Part shown: one piece after another, positions 51,808 through 61,787 of the stretch
Layout of the letters: each line of letters starts with the position of its first letter
How positions within the stretch are numbered: position 1 is the stretch's first letter
Origin: an uncultured Dokdonia sp.
Lineage (GTDB): Bacteria > Bacteroidota > Bacteroidia > Flavobacteriales > Flavobacteriaceae
Reading direction: 5' to 3'
DNA: 64,000 nt
Assembly (NCBI RefSeq): GCF_937910895.1
Contig: NZ_CALEMI010000161.1
Span: 62,001-126,000 of the forward strand
Position numbers and translations under genes: made by a program
Notes under the pieces: generated by a model
The model's input: only the letters and a program-made list of their open reading frames with translations
What the model was told of the DNA's origin: nothing
Databases searched by the model: none

Positions 51808-53655
51808 TTAGGTTTCTATTGTTTTTATTTCTCTTGTCATGGGCTTTCCTAGATATACAACTTTGCTGCCTTCAAAGGATCTGAATTCTATCTCATCAGC
51901 AAAAGAACCTATAATATCAATAACCCCATCTTTTTCTTTTACAAAAAGCGGAATCATATCCTTATCCTTTAACAACACATCTGTCACCGCTTTATATTCC
52001 TCTTGAGAATTGACAGGGACTTCTTGAATGGTTGGATATTTCCGGGCTACTTCTGTTAGATTTATAAAATCATCTGTAGGAGAAAAAAGTCCTTCTTTAG
52101 GAATACTATTGGGGTCATCCATCTCTCGTTTAGAAATCAATCGGAAAGAACCATTTTCTCCAAATTGTTTTCTAAACCTGCTCATCGCATAGTTATTAAT
52201 CTCACTACTCCCTGTAAGCGCCATGAGATACCCTACGTGATTAAGTTCTATATTATCTGTAATATCGTCTGAGTAGATATTGGCTTCAATAGCTTCTAAG
52301 TCTAGTTCTTTTGCCATATTTACATTATTACCATTACTGTCTAATAACACAACATGTCTATCATTACGTTGTAAATAACGGGCTATTAATCTAGCTACTT
52401 CAGAAGCTCCTACGATAAGGATTCCATCAGATTTTTTAAGAAAAACGCCAATTGCCTTTGCAAAAACTCGTGCAGTGGTCGCATTCAATAATACAGTCCC
52501 TAATACAATCATAAAGACCAAAGGCGTGATATACTCGGCGCCTGGCTCTCCTTTTAATAGTAGTTTTGATCCAAATAGTGACGCAATACCCGCAGCAACG
52601 ATTCCTCGTGGTCCTACCCAACTTATAAAAATACGCTCATTCATTTTGAGATCGGATCCTTGGGTGCTCAAAAACACCCCAATAGGTCGTATAATAAAGA
52701 CAACAATCGCAAATAAAACAATGGTCTCCCATCTATATAATAATTGTAAGTCTTCTATATTAATATTTGCTGAGAGTAAAATAAATAATATAGAGATTAA
52801 TAGTACGCTCAAAGATTCCTTAAAATAAAGCAGTTCCTTAATATTAGGTAAATTCATATTTCCTAACACCATACCCATAACAACGACTGCGAGCAGACCA
52901 GATTCGTGAGCAAAAATATCAGATTCTACAAACACGAGAAGCACGACAGAAAGAGAAACTACATTTAATAAATAGTGAGGAATTAATTTTTTCTTAATCG
53001 CAAAGGCAAGTCCGTGAGCAAACGTAAACCCAAAGGTGGTTCCAAAAAGTAAAATCTTTCCAAACTCAATAAGCGCTGTTTTTGTATACTGTTGTCCTTC
53101 TCCTACACTTATAAATTCAAAAACTAATACCGCTACCAAAGCGCCAATAGGATCAATCAAAATTCCTTCCCACTTCAATACAGAAGAGACATCCTTTTTA
53201 AGTGGAATATTTCTAAGGATAGGAGAAATAACCGTAGGTCCCGTCACAATAATTAAAGCTGAAAATAAGAACGAAATTTTAAGACTGAGTCCAAAAACAA
53301 AATACGCTGCAGCCCCAGCAAGGAAAAAGGTGACCGCACTTCCTATAGTAATCAGTTTTGTAATGACAGGTCCTATCGTTTTTATTTCAGAGCGTTTAAG
53401 TGTCAGACCTCCTTCAAACAGGATAATACTAATGGCAAGTGATACAAAATAATAAAGGCTTTCTCCAGGAAATAAACCTTTCTTTCCATTCCATAAAGGT
53501 TCTATCCATTTAGTTCCATCTTCAGAAAGTAAGGTAGAAATAGGACCTACAAAAAGACCTATGAGAATTAATGGCAAAATTGCAGGCAGTTTTAATCGCC
53601 AAGCAGCCCACTGCGCAATGATTCCCAAAATAATGATTCCCGCTAGTTCTAACAT
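51808..53655 (-). CDS. Cation:proton antiporter with TrkA-N domain
   Basis: 615 residues. About twelve N-terminal membrane helices form a CPA-type exchanger (SIILFEGGLTLKRSEI, ALIIVTGPTVISPILR, WEGILIDPIGALVAVLVFEF with the paired Asp-type motif, SWVGPRGIVAAGIASLFG). The cytoplasmic C-terminus is a TrkA-N/RCK nucleotide-binding domain (ILIVGASEVARLIARYLQRNDRHVVLLDSN). It is likely an NhaP/KefB-type Na+ or K+/H+ antiporter in the inner membrane, gated by nucleotide. It converges with the MATE gene, 8 bp between stops. Confidence 0.9.
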   Translation of the reverse strand: MLELAGIIILGIIAQWAAWRLKLPAILPLILIGLFVGPISTLLSEDGTKWIEPLWNGKKGLFPGESLYYFVSLAISIILFEGGLTLKRSEIKTIGPVITKLITIGSAVTFFLAGAAAYFVFGLSLKISFLFSALIIVTGPTVISPILRNIPLKKDVSSVLKWEGILIDPIGALVAVLVFEFISVGEGQQYTKTALIEFGKILLFGTTFGFTFAHGLAFAIKKKLIPHYLLNVVSLSVVLLVFVESDIFAHESGLLAVVVMGMVLGNMNLPNIKELLYFKESLSVLLISILFILLSANINIEDLQLLYRWETIVLFAIVVFIIRPIGVFLSTQGSDLKMNERIFISWVGPRGIVAAGIASLFGSKLLLKGEPGAEYITPLVFMIVLGTVLLNATTARVFAKAIGVFLKKSDGILIVGASEVARLIARYLQRNDRHVVLLDSNGNNVNMAKELDLEAIEANIYSDDITDNIELNHVGYLMALTGSSEINNYAMSRFRKQFGENGSFRLISKREMDDPNSIPKEGLFSPTDDFINLTEVARKYPTIQEVPVNSQEEYKAVTDVLLKDKDMIPLFVKEKDGVIDIIGSFADEIEFRSFEGSKVVYLGKPMTREIKTIET

Positions 53656-53674
53656 ACATTCTTATTTAAAAACT

Positions 53675-53682
53675 CAAAATTA
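53675..53682 (-). promoter_or_regulatory. Candidate -7 element of the antiporter gene
   Basis: Minus strand TAATTTTG matches TAnnTTTG, 20 bp before the start codon. At about 19-20 bp upstream lies ATTG, one base off the -33 TTTG. Confidence 0.4.
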
Positions 53683-53798
53683 CTCCACAAGTAAGGAATA
53701 TACAATTCTTTGTTAAAAAGGTATCAAGAAATCTTTGTTAAAATGCCTTTTTCGTTATTTTGCATACATTCTAGGTATAAGAAGAAGATGGTTTTATA

Positions 53799-53814
53799 CG
53801 CTTTCGCGAAAGCG
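53799..53814. repeat. Dispersed palindrome CGCTTTCGCGAAAGCG
   Basis: Exact 16-bp copy in the divergent intergenic region between the antiporter and the MBL hydrolase. Confidence 0.9.
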
Positions 53815-53870
53815 CATACGTTCTTAACACAACTTTTATCTTTTGTATCAAAAAAATACGAGTAAATCTT

Positions 53871-54728
53871 ATGAAAATATATCCCATAGAAGCTGGTCAT
53901 TTTAAACTTGACGGTGGCGCTATGTTTGGCGTCGTTCCTAAAAGTTTATGGACACGTACCAATCCAGCAGACGCTAATAATATGATTGATATTGCGGCGC
54001 GCTGCATGCTCATAGAAGATGGAGAGCGTCTTATTCTTATAGATACGGGAATGGGGAATAAACAATCTGATAAGTTTTATAGCTATTACTATTTATGGGG
54101 TGATCACAGCATAGATACATCACTCGCAACATACGGATTTCATAGAGATGATATTACCGATGTTTTTATGACACATCTTCATTTTGATCACTGCGGAGGT
54201 TCTGTACAATGGAATAAGGACAGAACAGGATATGAACCCGCCTTTAAGAATGCTACGTTTTGGAGCAATAAAGATCATTGGAAATGGGCGACTCAACCTA
54301 ATAGAAGAGAGGTCGCTTCTTTCTTAAAAGAAAATATACTTCCCATGGAAGAAAGTGGGCAATTACAGTTTATCAAAAGAGAGGGGACTGCTTTCCAAGA
54401 GTCTTCAGAATTAGGTTTTGGTATCTTTTTTGCAGATGGACATACAGACAAGCAAATGATTCCTCACATTACCTATCAAGATAAAACGATTGTATTCATG
54501 GCAGACTTACTTCCCACTGCTGGACATTTGCCATTGCCTTTTGTGATGGGATATGATACACGCCCTTTACTAACTCTTGATGAAAAGGAACTCTTTTTAA
54601 ATACTGCTGCAGATAAAGAATATTACCTTTGGTTAGAGCATGATGCTCATAATCCTATCATTACAGTACAACACACAGAAAAAGGGGTGAGACTTAAAGA
54701 CACTTTTACACTAAACGATATTATTTAA
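53871..54728 (+). CDS. MBL-fold metallo-hydrolase
   Basis: 285 residues, no signal peptide. The metal site HxHxDH is seen in MTHLHFDHCGG. A second His occurs in FADGHTDKQ, an Asp in FMADLLPTAGH, and a C-terminal His in LWLEHDAHNP. The family hydrolyses lactones, glutathione thioesters, RNA and other substrates; the nearest types by eye are the lactonase/YtnP-like hydrolases with a long N-terminal strand. The substrate is not predictable. It is 17 bp upstream of the subtilase gene and may be cotranscribed. Confidence 0.88.
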   Translation: MKIYPIEAGHFKLDGGAMFGVVPKSLWTRTNPADANNMIDIAARCMLIEDGERLILIDTGMGNKQSDKFYSYYYLWGDHSIDTSLATYGFHRDDITDVFMTHLHFDHCGGSVQWNKDRTGYEPAFKNATFWSNKDHWKWATQPNRREVASFLKENILPMEESGQLQFIKREGTAFQESSELGFGIFFADGHTDKQMIPHITYQDKTIVFMADLLPTAGHLPLPFVMGYDTRPLLTLDEKELFLNTAADKEYYLWLEHDAHNPIITVQHTEKGVRLKDTFTLNDII

Positions 54729-54745
54729 ACTTATTACTTATTAAA

Positions 54746-56413
54746 ATGCATTCTATTTTTAAAAAAATCTCCCTCGTACTTAGTATAACTGCTTTTATAG
54801 TAGGGTGTGATACTCCTAGCGCTCTTGTTACTGTTGTAGAAGCAAATGTAGATAGTAACCCCTTAAAAATTGCTCCTCTTACAGAAGTCCAAGAAAAATC
54901 TTGGGGGGCAAAAGATTTAATAAAAGATACCATTCCTGGGATGAGTATCGAAAAAACGTATACAGAAATCCTTCCTAAAAAATCAGGTGTACAAACTATC
55001 GTTGCTGTAATAGATAGCGGTATAGACATTAATCACGAAGATCTTAAAAATGCGATTTGGACAAATCCTAAAGAAATCCCAGGAAACGGAAAAGACGATG
55101 ATAATAACGGTTATATAGATGATATCCATGGATGGAACTTCTTAGGTGATGTAGAAACAGAACAATTGGAACTTGCTAGAATTATAGATCGCTACGATAC
55201 TGAATTTAAAGGCAAGACCATTGCTCAAATTCCAGCCAATAAGAGAAGTACTTTTTTAATGTATCAAAAGGCAAGAGCCGAACGCACCGAGAAGTACGAA
55301 GAGTTACTAGGTTACAAACAAGAATACACTCAGATTCTTAGGCAAGTGAAAATATCACATGCTGCTGTTTCAAAAAAATTAGGCAAAGAAACCTATACCC
55401 CTAAAGAATTAAGAGCTATACAAAACCCCACTGAAGAAATGCAAAATCATATTGCTTTTCTATCGCAGATGTTTCAATTTGAAGATACTATTCCTTCATT
55501 TATAAAAAATATAGAAGAAACTCTGGAACAGATTGAAGGTCAATTAAAAAATTATGGTCTCCAAGTGAATTATAGATCAATACTAGGGGACAACCCGTAT
55601 GATATTACTGATACGTCGTATGGTAATAATAATGTAATAGGTCCTAAACCAGAAGTTGCCAGACATGGGACTCATGTAGGGGGTATTATTGCTGCGCAAC
55701 GTAACAATGGCATTGGTATGGACGGCGTCGCAAATAGTAATATTAAACTCATGGTACTGCGTGCGGTACCTAACGGAGACGAGTATGATAAAGACATTGC
55801 CCTTGCGATACGGTATGCTGTTGACAATGGTGCCAAAGTGATCAATACCTCTTTTGGAAAATATTACGCACAAAATCCAGAATGGGTGTATGAAGCGATT
55901 CAATATGCTGCTAAAAATGATGTACTTATTGTAAATGCTGCTGGTAATGAAGGCCTCAATCTTGATGACCCTTCCAACAGAGTGTACCCTAATGACCAAT
56001 TAGATACTACCTCAGAAATGAGTGACACTTTTTTAACTATTGGAGCTTTAAACGACACCTATGGTAGTGAGATGGTCGCTTCTTTTTCTAATTATGGCAA
56101 ATCTAATGTAGATATATTTGCTCCAGGCGAGCATATATGGTCTACCACACCAAATAACACCTATGAATTTCTGGGAGGTACCTCTATGGCAGCTCCAAAT
56201 GTAGCTGGTATAGCAGCCATGTTACGAAGTTATTACCCTAGGCTTAAAGCAAAACGGATAAAACAAATTATTATAAATAGCGGTTTATCCATTACAAATT
56301 CTGTGATTGTTGCTGGTGATCAAACTAAGCGAGCAAAATTTAATGAACTCTCCAAATCGGGGAAGATAGCAAATATGTATAATGCCTTTAAACTGGCAGA
56401 AATAAATAACTAA
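54746..56413 (+). CDS. S8-family subtilisin-like serine peptidase, lipoprotein
   Basis: 555 residues. The N-terminus has a lipoprotein signal (SITAFIVGC), so the protein is membrane-anchored. Catalytic residues: Asp90 (VAVIDSGIDINHEDL), His307 (RHGTHVGGIIAA) and Ser480 (GGTSMAAPNVAG); the oxyanion Asn is in VNAAGNEG. The Asp-to-His spacing of 217 residues is far longer than the usual 30-40, because of a helical Glu/Lys/Gln-rich insertion (about 140-290). The TGA/TAA region overlaps the aminopeptidase start by 1-4 bp, so translation is coupled. Confidence 0.93.
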   Translation: MHSIFKKISLVLSITAFIVGCDTPSALVTVVEANVDSNPLKIAPLTEVQEKSWGAKDLIKDTIPGMSIEKTYTEILPKKSGVQTIVAVIDSGIDINHEDLKNAIWTNPKEIPGNGKDDDNNGYIDDIHGWNFLGDVETEQLELARIIDRYDTEFKGKTIAQIPANKRSTFLMYQKARAERTEKYEELLGYKQEYTQILRQVKISHAAVSKKLGKETYTPKELRAIQNPTEEMQNHIAFLSQMFQFEDTIPSFIKNIEETLEQIEGQLKNYGLQVNYRSILGDNPYDITDTSYGNNNVIGPKPEVARHGTHVGGIIAAQRNNGIGMDGVANSNIKLMVLRAVPNGDEYDKDIALAIRYAVDNGAKVINTSFGKYYAQNPEWVYEAIQYAAKNDVLIVNAAGNEGLNLDDPSNRVYPNDQLDTTSEMSDTFLTIGALNDTYGSEMVASFSNYGKSNVDIFAPGEHIWSTTPNNTYEFLGGTSMAAPNVAGIAAMLRSYYPRLKAKRIKQIIINSGLSITNSVIVAGDQTKRAKFNELSKSGKIANMYNAFKLAEINN

Positions 56414-58254
56414 TGACGATCAAATCTATTCTAAAATATACGCTTTTTGTAAGTGTATCTCTTTTTTTTACAGCACATATTACGGCACAAAATACGTCGT
56501 ATTGGCAACAACACGTTGATTACAATATGGAAATTGACATGAATGTAAACAACTATCAATATGATGGAAAGCAAAGGTTAACCTATACAAACAACTCTCC
56601 AGACACACTAACACAAGTTTTTTATCATCTTTATTTTAATGCCTTTCAACCGGGCAGTGAAATGGATGTGCGATCACGCTCTATTGCAGATCCAGATCGT
56701 CGTGTAGGTGATAGAATAAGTAAGTTATTACCTGATGAAATTGGATTTATGAAGGTAAACAGTCTTAATCAAGATGGAAAAAAGCTATCCTATACTGTTG
56801 CTGGAACAGTACTGGAAGTAACATTGGCAACGCCTATTCTTCCTGGACAGAAGACAACATTCAATATGGAATTTACTGGGCAAGTACCAGTTCAAATACG
56901 TCGTAGTGGTCGTAATAACAAAGAAGGTGTTGCATTATCAATGACACAGTGGTATCCTAAACTAGCCGAATATGATTTTGAAGGATGGCATGCCGATCCC
57001 TACATTGCACGTGAGTTTCACGGTGTTTGGGGGGATTTTGATGTGAAAATCACCATCGATGCAGATTTTACGCTTGGAGGTACTGGATATGTTCAAAATG
57101 GCAACGAAGTAGGTCATGGCTATCAAGACAAGGGAGCATCTGCTAATCCAAAATCAAAAAAAGGAAAATATACGTGGCATTTTGTAGCACCAAACGTACA
57201 TGATTTTACGTGGGCTGCAGATCCAAATTATCTTCACGATACACTCATCGCAGAAAATGGTGTAGAATTACATTTCTTATATAAAAATAATCCTGAGATT
57301 ATAGAAAACTGGAAAAACCTACAACCTAAAACCGCTGGTATTCTCTCGTATCTTAATAAACATGTTGGTACGTACCCTTACAAACAATACTCTGTGATAC
57401 AAGGAGGTGATGGTGGTATGGAGTATGCTATGTGTACATTAATTACGGGTGAACGAAGCTTTGGAAGTTTAGTTGGCGTAACAGCACACGAATTTGCACA
57501 CACTTGGTTTCAATTTTTATTAGCAACTAACGAAGCAAAACATGAGTGGATGGATGAAGGGTTTACATCCTATATCTCTGCAAAAGCAATGAACGAAGTA
57601 ATGCAAGAAAATAATGAAAATCCTCACACGGGTTCTTACAGAAGCTACTATAGACTTGTAGAAAGTGGCAACGAACAACCACAAACAACACATGCAGATC
57701 GTTATGACAGAAACGGTGCTTATGGTGCTACAGCTTATAGTAAAGGCGCTATTTTCCTTTCTCAATTAGGCTATGTTATCGGAGAAGAAAATCTTGCAAA
57801 AACGTTGAAAAAGTATTTTGATGATTTTGCGTTTAAACACCCAACACCTAATGATATTAAACGTACTGCCGAGAAAGTATCTGGTATTCAACTAGACTGG
57901 TATCTCACTGACTGGACGCAAACAACAAATACGATAGACTATGCTATTACAGAAGTTGTCGCAGATGGAAATAAGACTAAAATTACGCTTTCGCGAAAAG
58001 GACTTATGCCTATGCCCATAGACTTACAAATAACCACCAATAATGGAGCATCTATATATTATGTGCCCTTACGTATGATGCGTAATGAAAAACCGAATAC
58101 TACCAATTATACACAATTAGAAGACTGGCCTTGGACACATCCTACCTATACGTTTACTGTAGATGTTCCTATGTCAAAAATAAAATCAATGACCATTGAC
58201 CCTAGCAGATTAATGGCGGATGTAAATCTTGAAGACAATGATTGGAAGAATTAA
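56413..58254 (+). CDS. M1-family metallopeptidase
   Basis: 613 residues with a signal peptide (ending ITAQ), so exported. The zinc site is H359-E360-F-A-H363 (TAHEFAHTWFQ) with the third ligand Glu382 in WMDEGFTSY, spaced HExxH-18-E as in gluzincin M1 aminopeptidases. The exopeptidase GxMEN-type motif is GGDGGMEYAM. It probably removes N-terminal residues from peptides in the periplasm, and might process products of the upstream subtilase (inference). An 11-of-12 palindrome copy (about 57986) encodes LSRKG. Confidence 0.93.
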   Translation: MTIKSILKYTLFVSVSLFFTAHITAQNTSYWQQHVDYNMEIDMNVNNYQYDGKQRLTYTNNSPDTLTQVFYHLYFNAFQPGSEMDVRSRSIADPDRRVGDRISKLLPDEIGFMKVNSLNQDGKKLSYTVAGTVLEVTLATPILPGQKTTFNMEFTGQVPVQIRRSGRNNKEGVALSMTQWYPKLAEYDFEGWHADPYIAREFHGVWGDFDVKITIDADFTLGGTGYVQNGNEVGHGYQDKGASANPKSKKGKYTWHFVAPNVHDFTWAADPNYLHDTLIAENGVELHFLYKNNPEIIENWKNLQPKTAGILSYLNKHVGTYPYKQYSVIQGGDGGMEYAMCTLITGERSFGSLVGVTAHEFAHTWFQFLLATNEAKHEWMDEGFTSYISAKAMNEVMQENNENPHTGSYRSYYRLVESGNEQPQTTHADRYDRNGAYGATAYSKGAIFLSQLGYVIGEENLAKTLKKYFDDFAFKHPTPNDIKRTAEKVSGIQLDWYLTDWTQTTNTIDYAITEVVADGNKTKITLSRKGLMPMPIDLQITTNNGASIYYVPLRMMRNEKPNTTNYTQLEDWPWTHPTYTFTVDVPMSKIKSMTIDPSRLMADVNLEDNDWKN

Positions 58255-58279
58255 TTCTATTTCTTCTTTTCATAAAACA

Positions 58280-58309
58280 AAAACCCCGCCTATGAGGCGG
58301 GATTTTTTA
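58280..58309. terminator. Bidirectional terminator between convergent genes
   Basis: AACCCCGCC with GGCGGGATT flank a TATGA loop (58281-58303); runs of A on the left and T on the right allow use in both directions. Confidence 0.85.
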
Positions 58310-58326
58310 TGAACTATTTTTTCTTT

Positions 58327-61059
58327 TTATCTCTTAATAAATCTAGTGAGTACACTGCCATTATTCTGAGTGATTGCCTTTATAAAATAAACTCCATTTG
58401 TGTAATTACTTACATCTATCGTTCCTTGAGAAAGACTTTCTACAAATCCTTCATCTATCACCCTACCTGTATAATCTATAATTTGATATGCTGAAATAAG
58501 ATGAGCTCCAGAAGTTCTGAAGTTTAAGATATCGCTTGTAGGATTAGGAAAAACACGAAGTATATTTTCAGAACTATTTTCTGTAATCTCATCTACAGAA
58601 AGTACCGTTGCTACCGTATCATACATTCCATTACCATGCGTTCCTATAAGAAGGTTATTATCAGAAGGGCGATATACAAGTCCGCTTATTAAAGCCATTC
58701 CGATTTGTCCTCCTCCTTCAAGTAACCAGTCTGTCTGAGTTGGATCTGGACTGCTAAACAAACCTCTGGCAGTACCCACATAGTATCCTATTTGACCATC
58801 TACTTCTGTAATAGCTGCAGAACGTATAGAATATGCAGATAAGTTACGTTCTATAACTTCCCACGTTGGGGTATCACTTGTTGCATTTGTGGTAAGAAAA
58901 ATATTAGTAACGTTGTAGTTGCCATATACAGCCATCACAATATCTGGATTTGTAGGGTGGATAGCAAATCCTGTTACAATGGTATTTGGAGATGTAGAAG
59001 CACCTGGAGGGGTAATATTAATGGCTTCTGACAGATTTGTAGCATTTTGAGGATCATTCAGTTTAAAGACACCCCCATTTTGTCCTCCAATTAACAAATA
59101 GCTTGAAGCGGGATTATACGTACCTCTTGTCGCAGCAAATTGTCTTAAATTTTGACTAATAGACAAATTGCCCATATCATCCCACGTATTTGAACTAACA
59201 CCTATAGCATCCGTTGTTCTAAACATTCTTCCACCGTCTGCATAGTACAAAGCATTTGTATTATCTGGATCAAGATAGAAGTATGTTACAAAAATGCTGT
59301 TATTTTCATCTGCAGGGGTAATATCAATAAATGTATTATTTGCCTGATTAAATCGTGCAATTTGCCCATTCTGAGAACCTAGATATAGTCTAAGAGGATT
59401 ACCTCCATCTTCTCTCCCTATACCAACTGAAACGCCATCTCCTCCAAAAAAAGTTCCGTGTTCTGTTATGTTAGGCAGTCCAACAGTAGTTCCTCCAAAG
59501 GTAGTTCCATTGTCTTGAGCACCTCCAAAAACAAAGTCAGATCCTTCTTCTGGATCAAGTGCCACATGATAAAATTGATAGGTTTGATAATTGTTATTAA
59601 GATTTACCCATGCAACTGTAGTGGCAGTTACGTCATCTGTTCTATGCACACCTCCGTCTGTTCCTGTATAAAACACAGTAGGATTGACAGGATCAAAAAC
59701 AAGAGCGTGAATATCTGGATGGTGTGTATCTCCCCCTCCTAAATCATACAACGCAAAACTTTCATTATTACGATATCCTCCTATTCTTGTAAACATAGGA
59801 TCATTTTCAATATCTTCTATCTTATAAGCATTAGATCCTCCGATAATGACAAAGTTTTCATCATCTGGTTTTACATTGATTACTTGATCATACGCTACTT
59901 GGTGGGTATATGGGTCATTCCCAGTCAAATCTCCGCCTGGCTCATCTGGCAGAGTAGAAGAAAAATCTGTCCACGTATCGGTACTTATATCATAACGCCA
60001 TAAGTCTGCATCTATTCCAGTATTATTTCCGTTTGTATATAATGCATATAATAAATTATTATTAGAAGGAGCGGTGCTTATTACTATACGACTAATATTA
60101 GCCGTTGCGTCCCAACCTGCAGGGCTTCCATTTTGAGCAATCCGGACCCAAGAACCGTTTCCTGTTTCTGAAGTATACACCCCATTTATGGAAGAATTAC
60201 CTTGAATAGTAGCAAATACTCTTCCTTCTGCATTTATTGCTACGTCAGTAAAGCCTCCATCACCTGCCTCTTGTAACTCAGTAATAATCGTAGTACCGTC
60301 ATATCTATGTATTCTTCCTATAGAAGCTATAAAAAGATCTCCTGTTATAGGACTCACCGCTAATGCATTATTAAGGTCAAAAGAAGAATCAAAGTCTCCA
60401 AAAACAGAATCTGTCTCAGGTATTTGTTCCCAATTGAGTCCTCCATCCTCAGACTTCCAAACCCCTTGACCAAAGTAAAATCCTCCTAAGCTAGCTGAGT
60501 TTCCACGAAGTTCTCCTGTAGCATAATACCAAATATTTTGGAAACCTTCGCGAGGATCTTGAGCAATTGCAGTTACATTATGTATCTCTCCATTTGGAGA
60601 AACTTTATTCCAACTTTGTCCTCCATTAATACTTCTAAACACACCTCCACTTACTGCTCCTGCAAGCATCGTATTTCCTGAAGGATCACTTATATCTATA
60701 GCTAAGGCTCGGGTACGCCCTCCAAGATTAGAAGGGCCTCTATTTACATATACATTATCAGAGCTTCTTGTTGCGTCTTGATTTCGATATAATTCAAGAG
60801 ATGATTGAAGTTCTAATATTTTTTGATCTCTAGGAATCTCACCCGTCTGAGGGTCTCTTTGAAACGCTAATTCATATTCCAGTCTCTCTTGTGCAAATTG
60901 CCGTTTTTGCTCAATTGGCGTTTTTTCTGTTTTTTCAAATGTAGGCGCAATTAAGGTTGTTGCACTCTTTTCTGCTGTTTTATCAGTGCCACTATTTATA
61001 AGTAAATAGGAAAATACTCCCACAGATAGGAGGGCTAAAGCATACGTAGTTTTTTTCAT
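58327..61059 (-). CDS. T9SS-secreted BNR-repeat protein
   Basis: 910 residues with an N-terminal signal/anchor segment. A BNR/Asp-box beta-propeller covers about 100-830 (SINGGQSWNKV, SEDGGLNWEQI, TDGGVHRTDD and others), related to the protein at 13680-16778 but with different spacing. The last about 75 residues are a type A T9SS sorting domain (LRVFPNPTSDILNFRT, YQIIDYTGRVIDEG, VSNYTNGVYFIKA), so it is exported by the type IX system and probably attached to the surface. The ligand is unknown. Confidence 0.92.
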   Translation of the reverse strand: MKKTTYALALLSVGVFSYLLINSGTDKTAEKSATTLIAPTFEKTEKTPIEQKRQFAQERLEYELAFQRDPQTGEIPRDQKILELQSSLELYRNQDATRSSDNVYVNRGPSNLGGRTRALAIDISDPSGNTMLAGAVSGGVFRSINGGQSWNKVSPNGEIHNVTAIAQDPREGFQNIWYYATGELRGNSASLGGFYFGQGVWKSEDGGLNWEQIPETDSVFGDFDSSFDLNNALAVSPITGDLFIASIGRIHRYDGTTIITELQEAGDGGFTDVAINAEGRVFATIQGNSSINGVYTSETGNGSWVRIAQNGSPAGWDATANISRIVISTAPSNNNLLYALYTNGNNTGIDADLWRYDISTDTWTDFSSTLPDEPGGDLTGNDPYTHQVAYDQVINVKPDDENFVIIGGSNAYKIEDIENDPMFTRIGGYRNNESFALYDLGGGDTHHPDIHALVFDPVNPTVFYTGTDGGVHRTDDVTATTVAWVNLNNNYQTYQFYHVALDPEEGSDFVFGGAQDNGTTFGGTTVGLPNITEHGTFFGGDGVSVGIGREDGGNPLRLYLGSQNGQIARFNQANNTFIDITPADENNSIFVTYFYLDPDNTNALYYADGGRMFRTTDAIGVSSNTWDDMGNLSISQNLRQFAATRGTYNPASSYLLIGGQNGGVFKLNDPQNATNLSEAINITPPGASTSPNTIVTGFAIHPTNPDIVMAVYGNYNVTNIFLTTNATSDTPTWEVIERNLSAYSIRSAAITEVDGQIGYYVGTARGLFSSPDPTQTDWLLEGGGQIGMALISGLVYRPSDNNLLIGTHGNGMYDTVATVLSVDEITENSSENILRVFPNPTSDILNFRTSGAHLISAYQIIDYTGRVIDEGFVESLSQGTIDVSNYTNGVYFIKAITQNNGSVLTRFIKR

Positions 61060-61136
61060 TTTAATTTTAATTTTTAGGATTCTTATATAGATTGTAGCTA
61101 GTATCGGTAGGTCGTCTCTAACTACAATTCATTTCA

Positions 61137-61754
61137 TTAAGTATCTGTTTTAGGAAACACTTTCTTGTTAAAAACAAGAAGAATTCCTACCCCTGTACTT
61201 ATTGCCATATCTGCGATATTAAATATCGCATTAAAAAATGTAAATGTTTTCCCTCCTATAAAAGGAAGCCAACTTGGAAATGTAGCATCTTTTATAAATG
61301 GAAAATAAAGCATATCTACTACTTTTCCGTACAAAGGTTTTGCATACCCGCCTGCCTCTGGTAAAAATGTAGCTACTTGATTATCATAACTAGCGTCAAA
61401 AATTACACCATATAAAAGGGAATCTATAATGTTACCAACAGCACCTGCAAATATCAAAGAGACTGAAATGATAAGAAGTTTAGACGCATTTTCTTTTACT
61501 GATTTATACAACCAATATCCTATTAATGGAGCTATAACTAAACGAAAAACCGAAAGTACAATTTTACCATACTCACCTGGTAATCGTGTCCCCCAAGCAG
61601 CTCCTTCATTTTCTACAAAGTAAATTTGAAACCAATCCAACCCAAAAACCTGAATCGATTCATTTAAATGAAAATGTGTTTTTATATAAATCTTGGTACA
61701 CTGATCGACAAGGAGTATTAAAAAGACAATCAGTCCTGCTTTTTTTAATGACAT
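61137..61754 (-). CDS. lspA: Lipoprotein signal peptidase
   Basis: 205 residues, four membrane helices. VDQCTKIYIKTHF, FVENEGAAWG, the first catalytic Asp in AGAVGNIIDSLLYG and the second in FNIADMAISTG are the LspA signature. It cleaves prolipoprotein signal peptides in the inner membrane, needed for lipoproteins such as those at 19570 and 54746. It is longer than E. coli LspA because of an insertion (about 115-160), usual for Bacteroidetes. Position near ileS fits the ancestral ileS-lspA pairing. Confidence 0.95.
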   Translation of the reverse strand: MSLKKAGLIVFLILLVDQCTKIYIKTHFHLNESIQVFGLDWFQIYFVENEGAAWGTRLPGEYGKIVLSVFRLVIAPLIGYWLYKSVKENASKLLIISVSLIFAGAVGNIIDSLLYGVIFDASYDNQVATFLPEAGGYAKPLYGKVVDMLYFPFIKDATFPSWLPFIGGKTFTFFNAIFNIADMAISTGVGILLVFNKKVFPKTDT

Positions 61755-61787
61755 ATACTTTATTTAGGATGGTAAAAATAAGCCTTT

